DNA of 64,000 bases from an uncultured Selenomonadaceae bacterium (GTDB lineage Bacteria; Bacillota; Negativicutes; Selenomonadales; Selenomonadaceae): positions 1-64,000 of the forward strand of contig CAJOGX010000013.1 of the NCBI GenBank assembly GCA_905234175.1, written 5' to 3'. Made by a program: the position numbers and the translations under genes. A model generated the notes under the pieces. That model was not told the DNA's origin. It was given only the letters and a program-made list of their open reading frames with translations, and did not search any database. Below, in pieces: positions 8,423-15,931 of this stretch (position 1 is the first letter of the stretch; each line of letters opens with the position of its first letter).

Positions 8423-9613
8423 TTACCTCCTGGCGGTTGCATTTATAAAAATAAGCTGATATTTTCCTCTGCGAGCGAAGCCCATGCTGTAGGTGCCGCT
8501 GCGGTGGTGATAATTCTTGGGGAGAATTTCGTGTGCAAGGCGTTTCAAAGCGTCGTCGGCGCTGAAATTTTCCACGGCGGGAATCATAACCCAGGACATT
8601 TGTTTTTTCTCGACGGCGATTCGTCTGGCGACGCTGTCAAGGGCAGTTTCAAGATTTTTCGCGTAGAAACCGAAGTACTCGCCGCTGGTCGCGGCAAATT
8701 CGGGCGTGGTGAAGAAATAAAATTTATCCGGCTCAGCCTGCAAATTCCTGAAAGAATTTTTATCCCAGATGTGAGTGGCGCGGGCAATTTCCTCCGGCGC
8801 GTTGAAGTAAACGTAGGAATTGAAGCCGAGGCGCTTGGAAAATTTGAAGGAATCGTCGTCCCAGGTCACGTCGACGAAATAAGTTTTGCCGCCGAGCCTG
8901 ATAGTGTTCCACATGTGCCCTTCGCTTTTGGAATTGCTGCCCTCGTTGTGCGTCGTGCCGTTGACTTTGCCGACCTCGAAGCCGCACATTCTGCCGAGCA
9001 TGTAAAAAGCGTCGGAATAGCCCTGACAGTTCGCCCGCTTATCAATCAGCGCGCCGGCCGCCGTGACGAAACGCGGCGTCGATTTGCTTTTTGTCATTGT
9101 CGCGGTGTTGTTGTAGTAAGTCGCGCGGGAAGTTATCGCGTCGTGAATGTAAAGTTCCCTGCGAAGAGCGGTCGGCTGTTCCTTAGCCTCGTTGACAATT
9201 TTCACCGCCAGATTGTAGAGCGCTTTTTCGTTGGCGGAAAGAATTTTGGTATCGCCGCTCAGATAGGCGTGGGCAACTTTGGCGCCAGGGTAATAGCTCA
9301 GCTGGTAGAGCACGCACGAATTTGCGGAGCCGTCGGAAAGAATTGTGTAGGTCATGCGGTTTGCCAAAAGGTCAGCGTTCAGCTCGGAATTTTGGAAAAG
9401 AGCGTTGTGGTCGACTTTGAGTCCGTTCATCAGAATCACCGGAATATCTTTCTGGAAATTTTTTTCGCAGTCCCTGACGTAGCGGACGAGTTCCGCCTTG
9501 CTGCGGATTTTTGGCGCGGCGCTCCAGTCAACCTGCTGGGGAGTTATCGCGGATGCCAGATTCTGAATGAAGCCGACGACGAAAAATATTATGGCGAGAA
9601 TAAATTTTCTCAT
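8423..9613 (-). CDS. Exported transglutaminase-like (TGc fold) protein
   Basis: 396 residues with an N-terminal signal peptide (MRKF, hydrophobic core, cleavage near ASA at 20-22). The second half carries a transglutaminase-like catalytic triad: Cys196 in RANCQGYSDAF, His233 in EGHMWNT and Asp248 in YFVDVTWDD. Bacterial members of this superfamily are mostly cysteine proteases or peptidoglycan-associated enzymes of the envelope; the substrate cannot be read from sequence. The ATG has AAGGAGG five bases upstream. It lies between a cysteine-peptidase-like gene (10 bases upstream) and the U32 gene, so all three are probably co-transcribed from the promoter at 10254-10281. Residues 27-150 match no fold that I recognise. 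Confidence 0.75.
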   Translation of the reverse strand: MRKFILAIIFFVVGFIQNLASAITPQQVDWSAAPKIRSKAELVRYVRDCEKNFQKDIPVILMNGLKVDHNALFQNSELNADLLANRMTYTILSDGSANSCVLYQLSYYPGAKVAHAYLSGDTKILSANEKALYNLAVKIVNEAKEQPTALRRELYIHDAITSRATYYNNTATMTKSKSTPRFVTAAGALIDKRANCQGYSDAFYMLGRMCGFEVGKVNGTTHNEGSNSKSEGHMWNTIRLGGKTYFVDVTWDDDSFKFSKRLGFNSYVYFNAPEEIARATHIWDKNSFRNLQAEPDKFYFFTTPEFAATSGEYFGFYAKNLETALDSVARRIAVEKKQMSWVMIPAVENFSADDALKRLAHEILPKNYHHRSGTYSMGFARRGKYQLIFINATARR

Positions 9614-9623
9614 TGCAGCCTCC

Positions 9624-10220
9624 TTACTGGAAAACGATTAAGCCGCCCTTCTGCGCGAAGCCGGTATCCCACAGCAAATCGAAATTGAACCAGCGTTCGA
9701 CGCCGTAGGAAGTCACGCGGACGAGCCAGTCTTCGCCGGAAAATTCGTAGCCGGTGAGTAAAAACCAGTGCCACGTGTATTTTTTCAGCGCAGGATTCTG
9801 GTGCAGGAGCGTCAGGCAGGGAACTGGGTAGCCGCCGTCAATCTGGTACTTCAAAATCATGTGTGTTTCGCGGAAGCCATGCGAGCCGTCCCAGTCGGAA
9901 AGCCGCAGGAAATTTTCGCCGTGGTCGCGCAGGAATTTCGTGAAGCCGTCGACGTAAGTTTGAAGTTTATAAACGCCCTGCCAGCGCGGGTGCAGATACG
10001 GCTGCATTTCGCTGGAAAATTTTACATAGTCTTCGCGCGAGAGATTTTCTAAATCGAAGGGGTAGATCCCGTGCAGATTTTTATAAAGCTCAAAATAAAT
10101 ACAGCAGTCGCAGGCGCTGACAGCGGCGCACCCGCCCAGCCTCATCATAAATTCTGGGTGCCAGCGCTGCTGCCCGCCGACCGATTCGCCAATTTTAAAA
10201 TAAGGCAGTTCAACTTTCAA
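9624..10220 (-). CDS. Papain-like (C39-type) cysteine peptidase-like protein
   Basis: 198 residues, no signal peptide or membrane segment. The pattern fits a papain-fold cysteine peptidase of the C39 type: a Gln pair at 17-18, Cys31 in GGCAAVSA with further Cys at 37, 39 and 40, and His151 in WHWFLLTGYE followed by a Tyr/Trp-rich end with candidate third residues near 178-186. I do not recognise a named family. The start is TTG at 10220 behind GAAGGAG. It is the first gene of the operon with the exported transglutaminase-like protein and the U32 peptidase, which puts three proteins with cysteine-rich or cysteine-catalytic motifs together. Confidence 0.55.
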   Translation of the reverse strand: MKVELPYFKIGESVGGQQRWHPEFMMRLGGCAAVSACDCCIYFELYKNLHGIYPFDLENLSREDYVKFSSEMQPYLHPRWQGVYKLQTYVDGFTKFLRDHGENFLRLSDWDGSHGFRETHMILKYQIDGGYPVPCLTLLHQNPALKKYTWHWFLLTGYEFSGEDWLVRVTSYGVERWFNFDLLWDTGFAQKGGLIVFQ

Positions 10221-10253
10221 TCGAAAAACTCCTTCGTAAAATTTCCTAGCGCA

Positions 10254-10281
10254 ATTATACCACCGCCGCCGCGTTTGACAA
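10254..10281 (-). promoter_or_regulatory. Promoter of the cysteine-peptidase/TGc/U32 operon
   Basis: Minus-strand TTGTCA (10276-10281) and TATAAT (10254-10259) with a 16-base spacer, about 35 bases before the start codon. The -35 overlaps a plus-strand TTGACA (10275-10280) that could serve scpB in the other direction with a weak -10 near 10298-10303. Confidence 0.72.
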
Positions 10282-10342
10282 AAGATTTGAGACGTGCAAA
10301 AATAAAAAAGTCAACAAAATTTTTTAAAGGAAGTCATAGAAT

Positions 10343-11143
10343 ATGTTTGTGAGCACGGTCATAAAAGATCGTATTTGTTATGTGGAAATGCAAAACGCCG
10401 AGCACTTCAACTGCCTGAGCGAGGAAATGTGCGCGGAATTAATGGACGCGCTGAATAAGGGCTATGACAGCGAATGCATCGGAATTGTGATAAAGGCGCA
10501 AGTTCGGCGCGGCGTCTGGAGCGCGGGGCACGACATTAAAGAACTGCCGCAGGACGGAAAAGACCCGCTGTCATTTTATGTGCCAATGGAAAAACTTCTG
10601 CGTAAAATTCAGGATACGCCAATTCCTGTTATCGCCTGTGTCAGCGGAACCGTCTGGGGCGGCGCCTGCGACCTGTGCCTTTCGTGCGACATGATTATCA
10701 GTTCCAGCAACGCAACTTTCGCAATTACGCCGGCGAAAATCGGTATCCCTTACAACGCGTCGGGAATTTTGCACTTCATAAATCAGCTCGGCATGAACAA
10801 GGCGCGCGAAATGTTTTTCCTTGGCACGCCCATTACCGCCAGCGACGCGCTCAACGTCGGTCTTATCAACCGCGTGGCTGAGCCAGAGGAGCTTGAAAAT
10901 GTGCTCGAAGAACAATTCCTCACTCCGCTGCGCAAAAACAGCGTGCTTTCAATCAGCGCGATTAAGCGGCAGTTTAGAATTTTGAGCCGCGCCTCGACGG
11001 TTATCAGCGCGGAAAATTTTGAGCGAATCAACGCCTACCGCGCCCGCGTCTACAAAAGTCCAGATTATCTTGAGGGAATTAACTCGTTCCTCGAAAAGCG
11101 CCCGCCGCAGTACAAGGGCAAGGCGTCGGATTTAGACAGATAA
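10343..11143 (+). CDS. scpB: Methylmalonyl-CoA decarboxylase (crotonase family)
   Basis: Decarboxylates methylmalonyl-CoA to propionyl-CoA and CO2, the last carbon-losing step on the way from succinate to propionate. The 266-residue protein matches ScpB (YgfG) rather than generic enoyl-CoA hydratases. The motif WSAGHDIKELP (His63) and the block from GTVWGGACDL to ITPAKIGIPYN (Tyr137) correspond to the His and Tyr of the E. coli enzyme site. The conserved C-terminal part (EGINSFLEKR) is also present. ATG with AAGGAA upstream; the region before it contains divergent promoter elements. A monofunctional decarboxylase is energetically less efficient than a sodium-pumping complex, and no mutase or CoA-transferase genes are in this window. 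It could act in a B12-dependent pathway together with the cobalamin genes further along. Confidence 0.88.
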   Translation: MFVSTVIKDRICYVEMQNAEHFNCLSEEMCAELMDALNKGYDSECIGIVIKAQVRRGVWSAGHDIKELPQDGKDPLSFYVPMEKLLRKIQDTPIPVIACVSGTVWGGACDLCLSCDMIISSSNATFAITPAKIGIPYNASGILHFINQLGMNKAREMFFLGTPITASDALNVGLINRVAEPEELENVLEEQFLTPLRKNSVLSISAIKRQFRILSRASTVISAENFERINAYRARVYKSPDYLEGINSFLEKRPPQYKGKASDLDR

Positions 11144-11159
11144 AAATTTCAGAAAACTC

Positions 11160-11188
11160 TTGACGAACGGCGATAAAAGTTGTAAGCT
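11160..11188 (+). promoter_or_regulatory. Promoter upstream of the lactate/malate-family dehydrogenase
   Basis: TTGACG (11160-11165) and TAAGCT (11183-11188) separated by 17 bases, 16 bases after the scpB stop codon. Confidence 0.5.
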
Positions 11189-11202
11189 TGTATGCAGAAA
11201 AG

Positions 11203-11230
11203 GGAGCTGCGGCTCCAGCGAAATTTTTTT
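11203..11230 (+). terminator. Terminator-like hairpin in the leader of the dehydrogenase gene
   Basis: GGAGC (11203-11207), loop TGCG, GCTCC (11212-11216), then T7 at 11224-11230 after a short gap. It could end scpB transcription or act as an attenuator, because it lies between the candidate promoter and the ribosome binding site. Confidence 0.5.
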
Positions 11231-11252
11231 GATTATGGGGAGGAATTTTCAA

Positions 11253-12221
11253 ATGGGCAATCGCAGGAAAATCGTCGTCGTCGGTACTTCAAACGTCGGC
11301 TCGGCAGTCGTCAACAAGCTGGCGGACTTCCAGCTCGCATCTGAAATCGTTTTAATTGACCTCAATCAGGACAAGGCCTGGGGCGAGGCTAAAGACTCCA
11401 GCCACGCAACCGCTTGCGTTTACAGCACAAATATCAAATTCCGCGCGACTGGCGACTACAGCGCGTGCAAAGGCGCCAATATAGTTATCATTTGCGCAGG
11501 TCCGTCGATTCGCCCTGGCGAAACCCCCGACAGACTTAAACTCGCCGGCACCAACGCCAAAATCATGAACAGCGTTTTCCGCTCCATCGCTGAACACACC
11601 AAAGAGGCCGTCATTATCCTTATCACCAACCCGCTCGACGTTGCAACCTACGTCGTCAGCAAAATCGCTGAGGAAGTCGGCTACCCGACCAACCTGATTC
11701 TCGGCACCGGCACCATGCTCGAAACTTACCGCTTCCGCCGCATTCTCGCTGACAAATACGAAGTCGACCCGAAAAATATTAACGGCTACGTCCTCGGCGA
11801 ACACGGCAACGCGGCCTTCGTCGCCTGGTCAACCACCGGCTGCGCTGGCTTCCCGCTCGAAAAACTCGACGAATATTTCCGCCACACTGAGCCGCTCGAT
11901 AAAAAAGCTGTCGAACAGGAACTCATTCAGGTTGCTTACGACGTTATCAACAAGAAGGGCTACACCAACACCGGCGTTGCGATGGCCGCTGTCCGCTTCG
12001 TCAAATCCGTCCTCTACGATGAACACACAATTCTGCCCTGCTCGGCTGTCATGAACGGCGAATACGGTATCACTGACGTTGCGCTCTCCATGCCCCGTAT
12101 GGTCTGCGCCGACGGTCTTATGCGCGTGTTTGAAATCGCCCTCACCGACGAAGAACTCGAAAAAATGCACGCCGCTGCCAAATCCGTCCGCAGTGCTCTC
12201 GACGGCGCTGGCATTAAATAA
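11253..12221 (+). CDS. L-lactate/malate dehydrogenase family protein with atypical substrate loop
   Basis: NAD-dependent L-2-hydroxyacid dehydrogenase of 322 residues, most likely interconverting lactate and pyruvate or a related 2-oxoacid. The Rossmann motif GTSNVGSAVV is followed by the NAD-binding Asp in LIDLN. The active-site His sits in GEHGNAAF (canonical GEHGD) and the substrate Arg in LETYRF (canonical LDTARF, so the helper Asp is Glu). The mobile substrate loop reads PSIRPGETPDRLKL, where classical LDH has Gln and MDH has Arg, and where the catalytic Arg normally follows GET or GMT. The substrate is therefore uncertain. The start is the ATG at 11253, seven bases after GGGGAGGAA. The gene has its own promoter and a terminator. 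Confidence 0.8.
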   Translation: MGNRRKIVVVGTSNVGSAVVNKLADFQLASEIVLIDLNQDKAWGEAKDSSHATACVYSTNIKFRATGDYSACKGANIVIICAGPSIRPGETPDRLKLAGTNAKIMNSVFRSIAEHTKEAVIILITNPLDVATYVVSKIAEEVGYPTNLILGTGTMLETYRFRRILADKYEVDPKNINGYVLGEHGNAAFVAWSTTGCAGFPLEKLDEYFRHTEPLDKKAVEQELIQVAYDVINKKGYTNTGVAMAAVRFVKSVLYDEHTILPCSAVMNGEYGITDVALSMPRMVCADGLMRVFEIALTDEELEKMHAAAKSVRSALDGAGIK

Positions 12222-12252
12222 TTTTTTCCCGCGACTAATTTTGAACTTCACG

Positions 12253-12284
12253 GAGTCGACGCTGGTTCTGGCGCCGGCTCTTTT
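12253..12284 (+). terminator. Intrinsic terminator after the dehydrogenase gene
   Basis: A stem of ten pairs with one mismatch and one GU pair (GAGTCGACGC with GCGCCGGCTC), loop of eight bases, followed by TTTT. Confidence 0.65.
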
Positions 12285-12300
12285 AGTTTGCCGCAAATTG

Positions 12301-12309
12301 TGCTATACT
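12301..12309 (+). promoter_or_regulatory. Extended -10 promoter of ddh
   Basis: TGC directly before TATACT (12304-12309), about 33 bases before the ATG at 12342. No good -35 is visible at 17 bases, as is common for extended -10 promoters. Confidence 0.5.
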
Positions 12310-12341
12310 ATGAAAAAATTTTATAGGGAGGAATTTTTTCT

Positions 12342-13316
12342 ATGAAGATTGGAATTTTGGGCTACGGTAACCTCGGACGCGGCGTCGAACTGGCGATTCG
12401 CGAAAATCCTGACGCTGAACTCGCCGCAGTTTTTACCCGCAGAAATCCCGCCAGCGTTAAAATTTCTACGCCAAATGTCCCCGTGCTCAGCGCAAACGAC
12501 GCCGGTAACTGGGCTGGCAAAATCGATGTTATGATTCTTTGCGGCGGCAGCGCGACAGATTTGCCCGTTCAGACGCCCGAATTTGCGAAAATGTTCAACG
12601 TTATCGACAGCTTCGACACCCACGCCAAAATTCCTGAGCACTTCGCGAAAGTCGACGCGGAGGCTAAAAATTCCAACCACGTCGCCATAATTTCCGTCGG
12701 CTGGGATCCTGGACTTTTCTCACTGGCGAGAGCTTATTCCAGCGCGATTTTGCCCAGCGGCAGCGATTACACTTTCTGGGGGCGCGGCGTAAGCCAGGGT
12801 CATTCCGACGCGATTCGCCGAATCAGGGGCGTCAAAAATGCTAAGCAGTACACCGTTCCAATCGCCAGCGCGCTCGACGCCGTTCGCAGCGGGAAAAATC
12901 CTGCGCTCACCACGCGCCAGAAACATTTGCGCGAATGCTACGTAGTTTTGGAGGAAGGCGCCGACGCCGCCGCTGTTGAGCGCGAAATTAAAACCATGCC
13001 TAACTATTTCGCTGACTACGATACGACGGTGAATTTTATCAGCGAGGAGGAGCTGGCGAAAAATCACAGCGGACTTGCGCACGGCGGCTTCGTGATTCGC
13101 ACCGGCAAGACCGGCGATAACCACGGCCACGTTGTCGAGTTCAGTCTCAAGCTCGATTCAAATCCTGAGTTCACCGCCAGCGTTCTTGTAGCCTACGCCC
13201 GCGCCGCAGTTCGACTCAACGCCGAAGGAAAAGCCGGCTGCATGACTGTTCTGGACGTTCCGCCCGCTTACCTTTCCGCTAAGACCGGCGCCGAACTCCG
13301 CGCGCACCTTCTGTAA
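12342..13316 (+). CDS. ddh: meso-Diaminopimelate D-dehydrogenase
   Basis: Reduces and aminates L-2-amino-6-oxopimelate (tetrahydrodipicolinate) directly to meso-diaminopimelate with NADPH, the one-step branch of lysine and peptidoglycan precursor synthesis. The 324-residue protein has the N-terminal nucleotide fold (GILGYGNLGRG, FTRRN for NADP), the central DSFDTHAKIPEH, SVGWDPGLFSL and GRGVSQGHSDAIR, and the C-terminal HGGFVIR and NPEFTASVLVAYARA, all typical of Ddh. The ATG has GGGAGG about eight bases upstream. Preceded by a terminator and an extended -10 promoter; the next gene starts one base after its stop. Confidence 0.93.
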   Translation: MKIGILGYGNLGRGVELAIRENPDAELAAVFTRRNPASVKISTPNVPVLSANDAGNWAGKIDVMILCGGSATDLPVQTPEFAKMFNVIDSFDTHAKIPEHFAKVDAEAKNSNHVAIISVGWDPGLFSLARAYSSAILPSGSDYTFWGRGVSQGHSDAIRRIRGVKNAKQYTVPIASALDAVRSGKNPALTTRQKHLRECYVVLEEGADAAAVEREIKTMPNYFADYDTTVNFISEEELAKNHSGLAHGGFVIRTGKTGDNHGHVVEFSLKLDSNPEFTASVLVAYARAAVRLNAEGKAGCMTVLDVPPAYLSAKTGAELRAHLL

Positions 13317-13317
13317 A

Positions 13318-13902
13318 ATGTCGCTGACACGACCAACGCCGCCCACGCCGCCGACAATCGACAGGGGCGAGGCGACTGACTACACGCCGAAATTCGACGC
13401 GCACAAATTTTTCGACGTGCCGTTCAAGCGCGAAGAAAATTCCGCCGCACCAGCCGAGGAAATTCACGCCGAAATTCCAGCGCCGCCAGCTGAAACTAAA
13501 ACGCCGACGCCCGAAGAAATGGCGCGCGAAGCCGTCGCTAACGGAGCCGGTGCCCTTACCAAAACCGAAGTCGCCCGCCCCGCCGCTGAAAAAGTTCCCG
13601 CTACGCCCGTTCCTGTTCCAGCCGAAAATCCGCGCGACGGTAAAGCTATCCTGCGCGAATTTCAAAACGCCGACGAAACTTTTACCGCCGCCGAGACGCC
13701 GCGAAATTTCCATACCAGCCAGCGCGAAAGTCACAGCGGAATTTTCTGGGTCGTCACGCTGATTCTCGCCGCCGTCCTCAGTATTGTTTTCGTCAAAAAA
13801 TTTATGCTCAAGCCTAAGCCCAAGCCCGCCGAGAAAGTTCCTGCGCCAACTGCGCCGCCTAAGAAAGATGACAGGCGCAAGCACTTTGAAGTTAGAGTTT
13901 GA
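13318..13902 (+). CDS. Pro/Ala-rich protein with a single membrane helix
   Basis: 194 residues, no family recognised. Residues 1-140 are rich in Pro, Ala, Glu and Thr and probably unstructured. A single hydrophobic helix is at about 143-163 (FWVVTLILAAVLSIVFV), followed by a Lys/Pro-rich tail (LKPKPKPAEK). The order of charged residues suggests a single-pass membrane protein, but its topology is not clear. The ATG is one base after the ddh stop with no obvious ribosome binding site, so translation is probably coupled to ddh. Its last 11 bases overlap the end of the convergent folK fusion gene. A link to cell-wall synthesis is only suggested by the ddh neighbour. Confidence 0.6.
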   Translation: MSLTRPTPPTPPTIDRGEATDYTPKFDAHKFFDVPFKREENSAAPAEEIHAEIPAPPAETKTPTPEEMAREAVANGAGALTKTEVARPAAEKVPATPVPVPAENPRDGKAILREFQNADETFTAAETPRNFHTSQRESHSGIFWVVTLILAAVLSIVFVKKFMLKPKPKPAEKVPAPTAPPKKDDRRKHFEVRV

Positions 13903-14818
13903 CGTAGCGCTGAACTTTGAACGCCGGAAAATCCTCCGCGCCAGCCAGTTCAAATTCGCTGGAAATGCGCGGGAAAAACGTGTCCGCCTCAGCCTCGGCG
14001 TCGACGACCGTTAAAAAAATTTCCGCTGCGTAGGGCATGAGCTCGCTGAAAATTTCTCCGCCGCCAATCACAAAATTTTCTTCGCCAGCTTTTAAGACGC
14101 GCCAAAGTTCCTCGACACTGCGCACAATTTCCGCGCCAGCAATTTCGCCAGCCGTCCGACTAAAAATAATATTCCTGCGCAAATCCAGCGGCCTGCCGTT
14201 CGGGAAGGTCGCCAAAGTTTTCCACCCATAAATAACCGTTTGGTTTAAAGTCAGCGCGCGAAAATTTTTCATGTCCGCCGGAATTTTGAACAGCAGTTCG
14301 CCGCCGTTGCCAATTCCAGAATTTCTGTCGACGCACGCAACAAGTTTCAGTTTGAAATCTGCCGGACTGCCGCTGACTTTTTTCACTTCGTCGCCGTGCA
14401 GTCTGAATTTCAGCGGCGAAATTTCCATGAGCGGCACCAGCGCGAAATCCCGTTCGTATAAAAATTTGTGCGGCACCGTTAAGCGCGGCGAATTTATTTC
14501 CAGCCCGTCAATCAGCAGAATATCAAGGTCAACCGTGCGCGCGCCCCAGTGTTCCAGCCGCACCCGTCCGAGTTCCAGCTCGATTCGCTGAAGTTCGTCC
14601 AAAAGTTCCAGCGGCTCAGGCTCTGCGGAAATTTTCACCGCCGCGTTAAGGTACGCAGGCTGATTCGTGACGCCCCACGGCGCCGTTTCGTAAAATGAAG
14701 AAATCCGTAGCAGTTCGACGCCGCGGATTTTTTTTATGCGTTCAATCGCCGCGCGAAGATTTTCAGCGCGCTCGCCCAGGTTCCCGCCGAGCCCAATGTA
14801 CGCAATCACCGCCGCCAC
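13892..14818 (-). CDS. folK: Bifunctional FolK-DHFR: HPPK fused to dihydrofolate reductase
   Basis: A single 308-residue chain carrying two folate enzymes. Residues 1-150 are 6-hydroxymethyl-7,8-dihydropterin pyrophosphokinase (SLGGN-type start YIGLGGNLGERA, WGARTVDLDI with Asp97 and Asp99 for magnesium, PHKFLYERDFALVPL). Residues 157-308 are dihydrofolate reductase (IPADMKNFR with the catalytic Asp182, VIYGWKTL where most have GRKT, FVIGGGEIF, DAEAEADTFFP). No frameshift separates the two, and the linker is short. Start GTG at 14818 overlaps the folB stop by 13 bases; a second in-frame GTG three codons later is also possible. It ends the serS-folP-folB run. The fusion would couple pterin activation to tetrahydrofolate production. 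Confidence 0.9.
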   Translation of the reverse strand: MAAVIAYIGLGGNLGERAENLRAAIERIKKIRGVELLRISSFYETAPWGVTNQPAYLNAAVKISAEPEPLELLDELQRIELELGRVRLEHWGARTVDLDILLIDGLEINSPRLTVPHKFLYERDFALVPLMEISPLKFRLHGDEVKKVSGSPADFKLKLVACVDRNSGIGNGGELLFKIPADMKNFRALTLNQTVIYGWKTLATFPNGRPLDLRRNIIFSRTAGEIAGAEIVRSVEELWRVLKAGEENFVIGGGEIFSELMPYAAEIFLTVVDAEAEADTFFPRISSEFELAGAEDFPAFKVQRYVKL

Positions 14819-15171
14819 CGCACGATTGAAACTGACGCGTCAGCGTATTTTATTGGAAGCGGCGCGTCAGGCTTGTGAACCGTAACCCGTATCCTTTCGA
14901 GCCGCCGGAAACTTTTCAGCAGCACTTCGGCAATTTCCTCCGCAACCGTCTCGATTAAATTTCGCGGCGGTCCGCTGACGATTCTGTCCACGTCGTAAAT
15001 AACTTCCGCGTAGTCAACCGTGTCTTTAATGTCGTCGCTGAAGCCCGCCTTCACCAGATCCAAATCCATTTCCACATCGATTTTGAAAATCTGGCCGCGT
15101 CGCCGTTCGAGTTCGCCGCAGCCGTGCCGCCCGAAAACTTCAATTCCCGTGATAGTAATTTTGTCGCTCAT
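14806..15171 (-). CDS. folB: Dihydroneopterin aldolase
   Basis: Splits 7,8-dihydroneopterin into 6-hydroxymethyl-dihydropterin and glycolaldehyde. 121 residues, normal for the family. Visible hallmarks are [19 protein letters not shown] with the active-site Glu region, DTVDYAEV, NLIETVAEEIAE, and the C-terminal VHKPDAPL with its conserved Lys. ATG preceded by AGGGGG. It overlaps the end of folP by 32 bases and the start of folK by 13, so the three folate genes are translationally linked. Confidence 0.94.
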   Translation of the reverse strand: MSDKITITGIEVFGRHGCGELERRRGQIFKIDVEMDLDLVKAGFSDDIKDTVDYAEVIYDVDRIVSGPPRNLIETVAEEIAEVLLKSFRRLERIRVTVHKPDAPLPIKYADASVSIVRWRR

Positions 15172-15931
15172 TACAATCCCCCCTGAGCAAAACGTCCGCC
15201 ATGGCGCACATTCGCGCCGCTATTTTTACGTTGTGAACTCGCAAAATATTCACTCCCTGTGCCGCCGCCAGCACGCAAATCGCTCCCGTTGCCTCGTCGC
15301 GCTGGTCGACCGCTAAGCCCGTCGCGTAGCCAATCACGCTCTTACGACTGACGCCAAGAAGCAACGGAATTTCTACGCCGTCGATTTTTTTCAGCTCGCG
15401 CAGATTTCTAAGCACGGTCAAATTTTCTTCCTGCGTCTTGCCGAAACCAATTCCAACATCAAAAATAACTTGCACGTCGTCGCGCAGGTTGCGGCGGAAA
15501 AAATTTTTTATATCATAAACAACTTCGCTGGAAATTTTCTGATTGTGCATGAGGACAACCGGCGCGCTGAACTTTTTCGCAACGTCAGCCATTTTCCCGC
15601 TGACATCGTTGAGAATATCCGCGCCATTTTTCAGCGCGAACTCCGCAACTTCGGGCTTGCTGGTGTCGACTGAAACAACTGCGCCAAGATTTTTCACGGC
15701 TGGCAGAATTTTTTCAAGGCGGGCAATTTCAGTTTTCGCGTCGACGGGCGTAAAGCCAGGGCGGGTAGACTCCGCGCCAATGTCGATAATGTCCGCGCCG
15801 TCTTTGAGCATTTCCTCGGCGTGGCGAATCGCGGCGTCCGCAGAATAAAAAATGCCGCCGTCCGAAAATGAATCGGGGGTGACATTCAAAATTCCCATAA
15901 TCAAAGTTTTTTTGTCGAGTTCAATTTTCAT
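15140..15931 (-). CDS. folP: Dihydropteroate synthase
   Basis: Condenses 6-hydroxymethyl-dihydropterin pyrophosphate with p-aminobenzoate; target of sulfonamides. 263 residues with [65 protein letters not shown] and the C-terminal LRVHNV loop. The start ATG overlaps the stop of serS by four bases. The C terminus runs on about 10 residues beyond the usual end and overlaps folB. Confidence 0.95.
   Translation of the reverse strand: MKIELDKKTLIMGILNVTPDSFSDGGIFYSADAAIRHAEEMLKDGADIIDIGAESTRPGFTPVDAKTEIARLEKILPAVKNLGAVVSVDTSKPEVAEFALKNGADILNDVSGKMADVAKKFSAPVVLMHNQKISSEVVYDIKNFFRRNLRDDVQVIFDVGIGFGKTQEENLTVLRNLRELKKIDGVEIPLLLGVSRKSVIGYATGLAVDQRDEATGAICVLAAAQGVNILRVHNVKIAARMCAMADVLLRGDCNERQNYYHGN

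Noticed and set aside
8360..9688. 442-codon plus-strand frame
   Set aside because: Antisense to the transglutaminase-like gene, which has a signal peptide, a catalytic triad and a good start.
11160..11252. Upstream start of the dehydrogenase
   Set aside because: Would place promoter and hairpin inside the gene; GGGGAGGAA selects the ATG at 11253.
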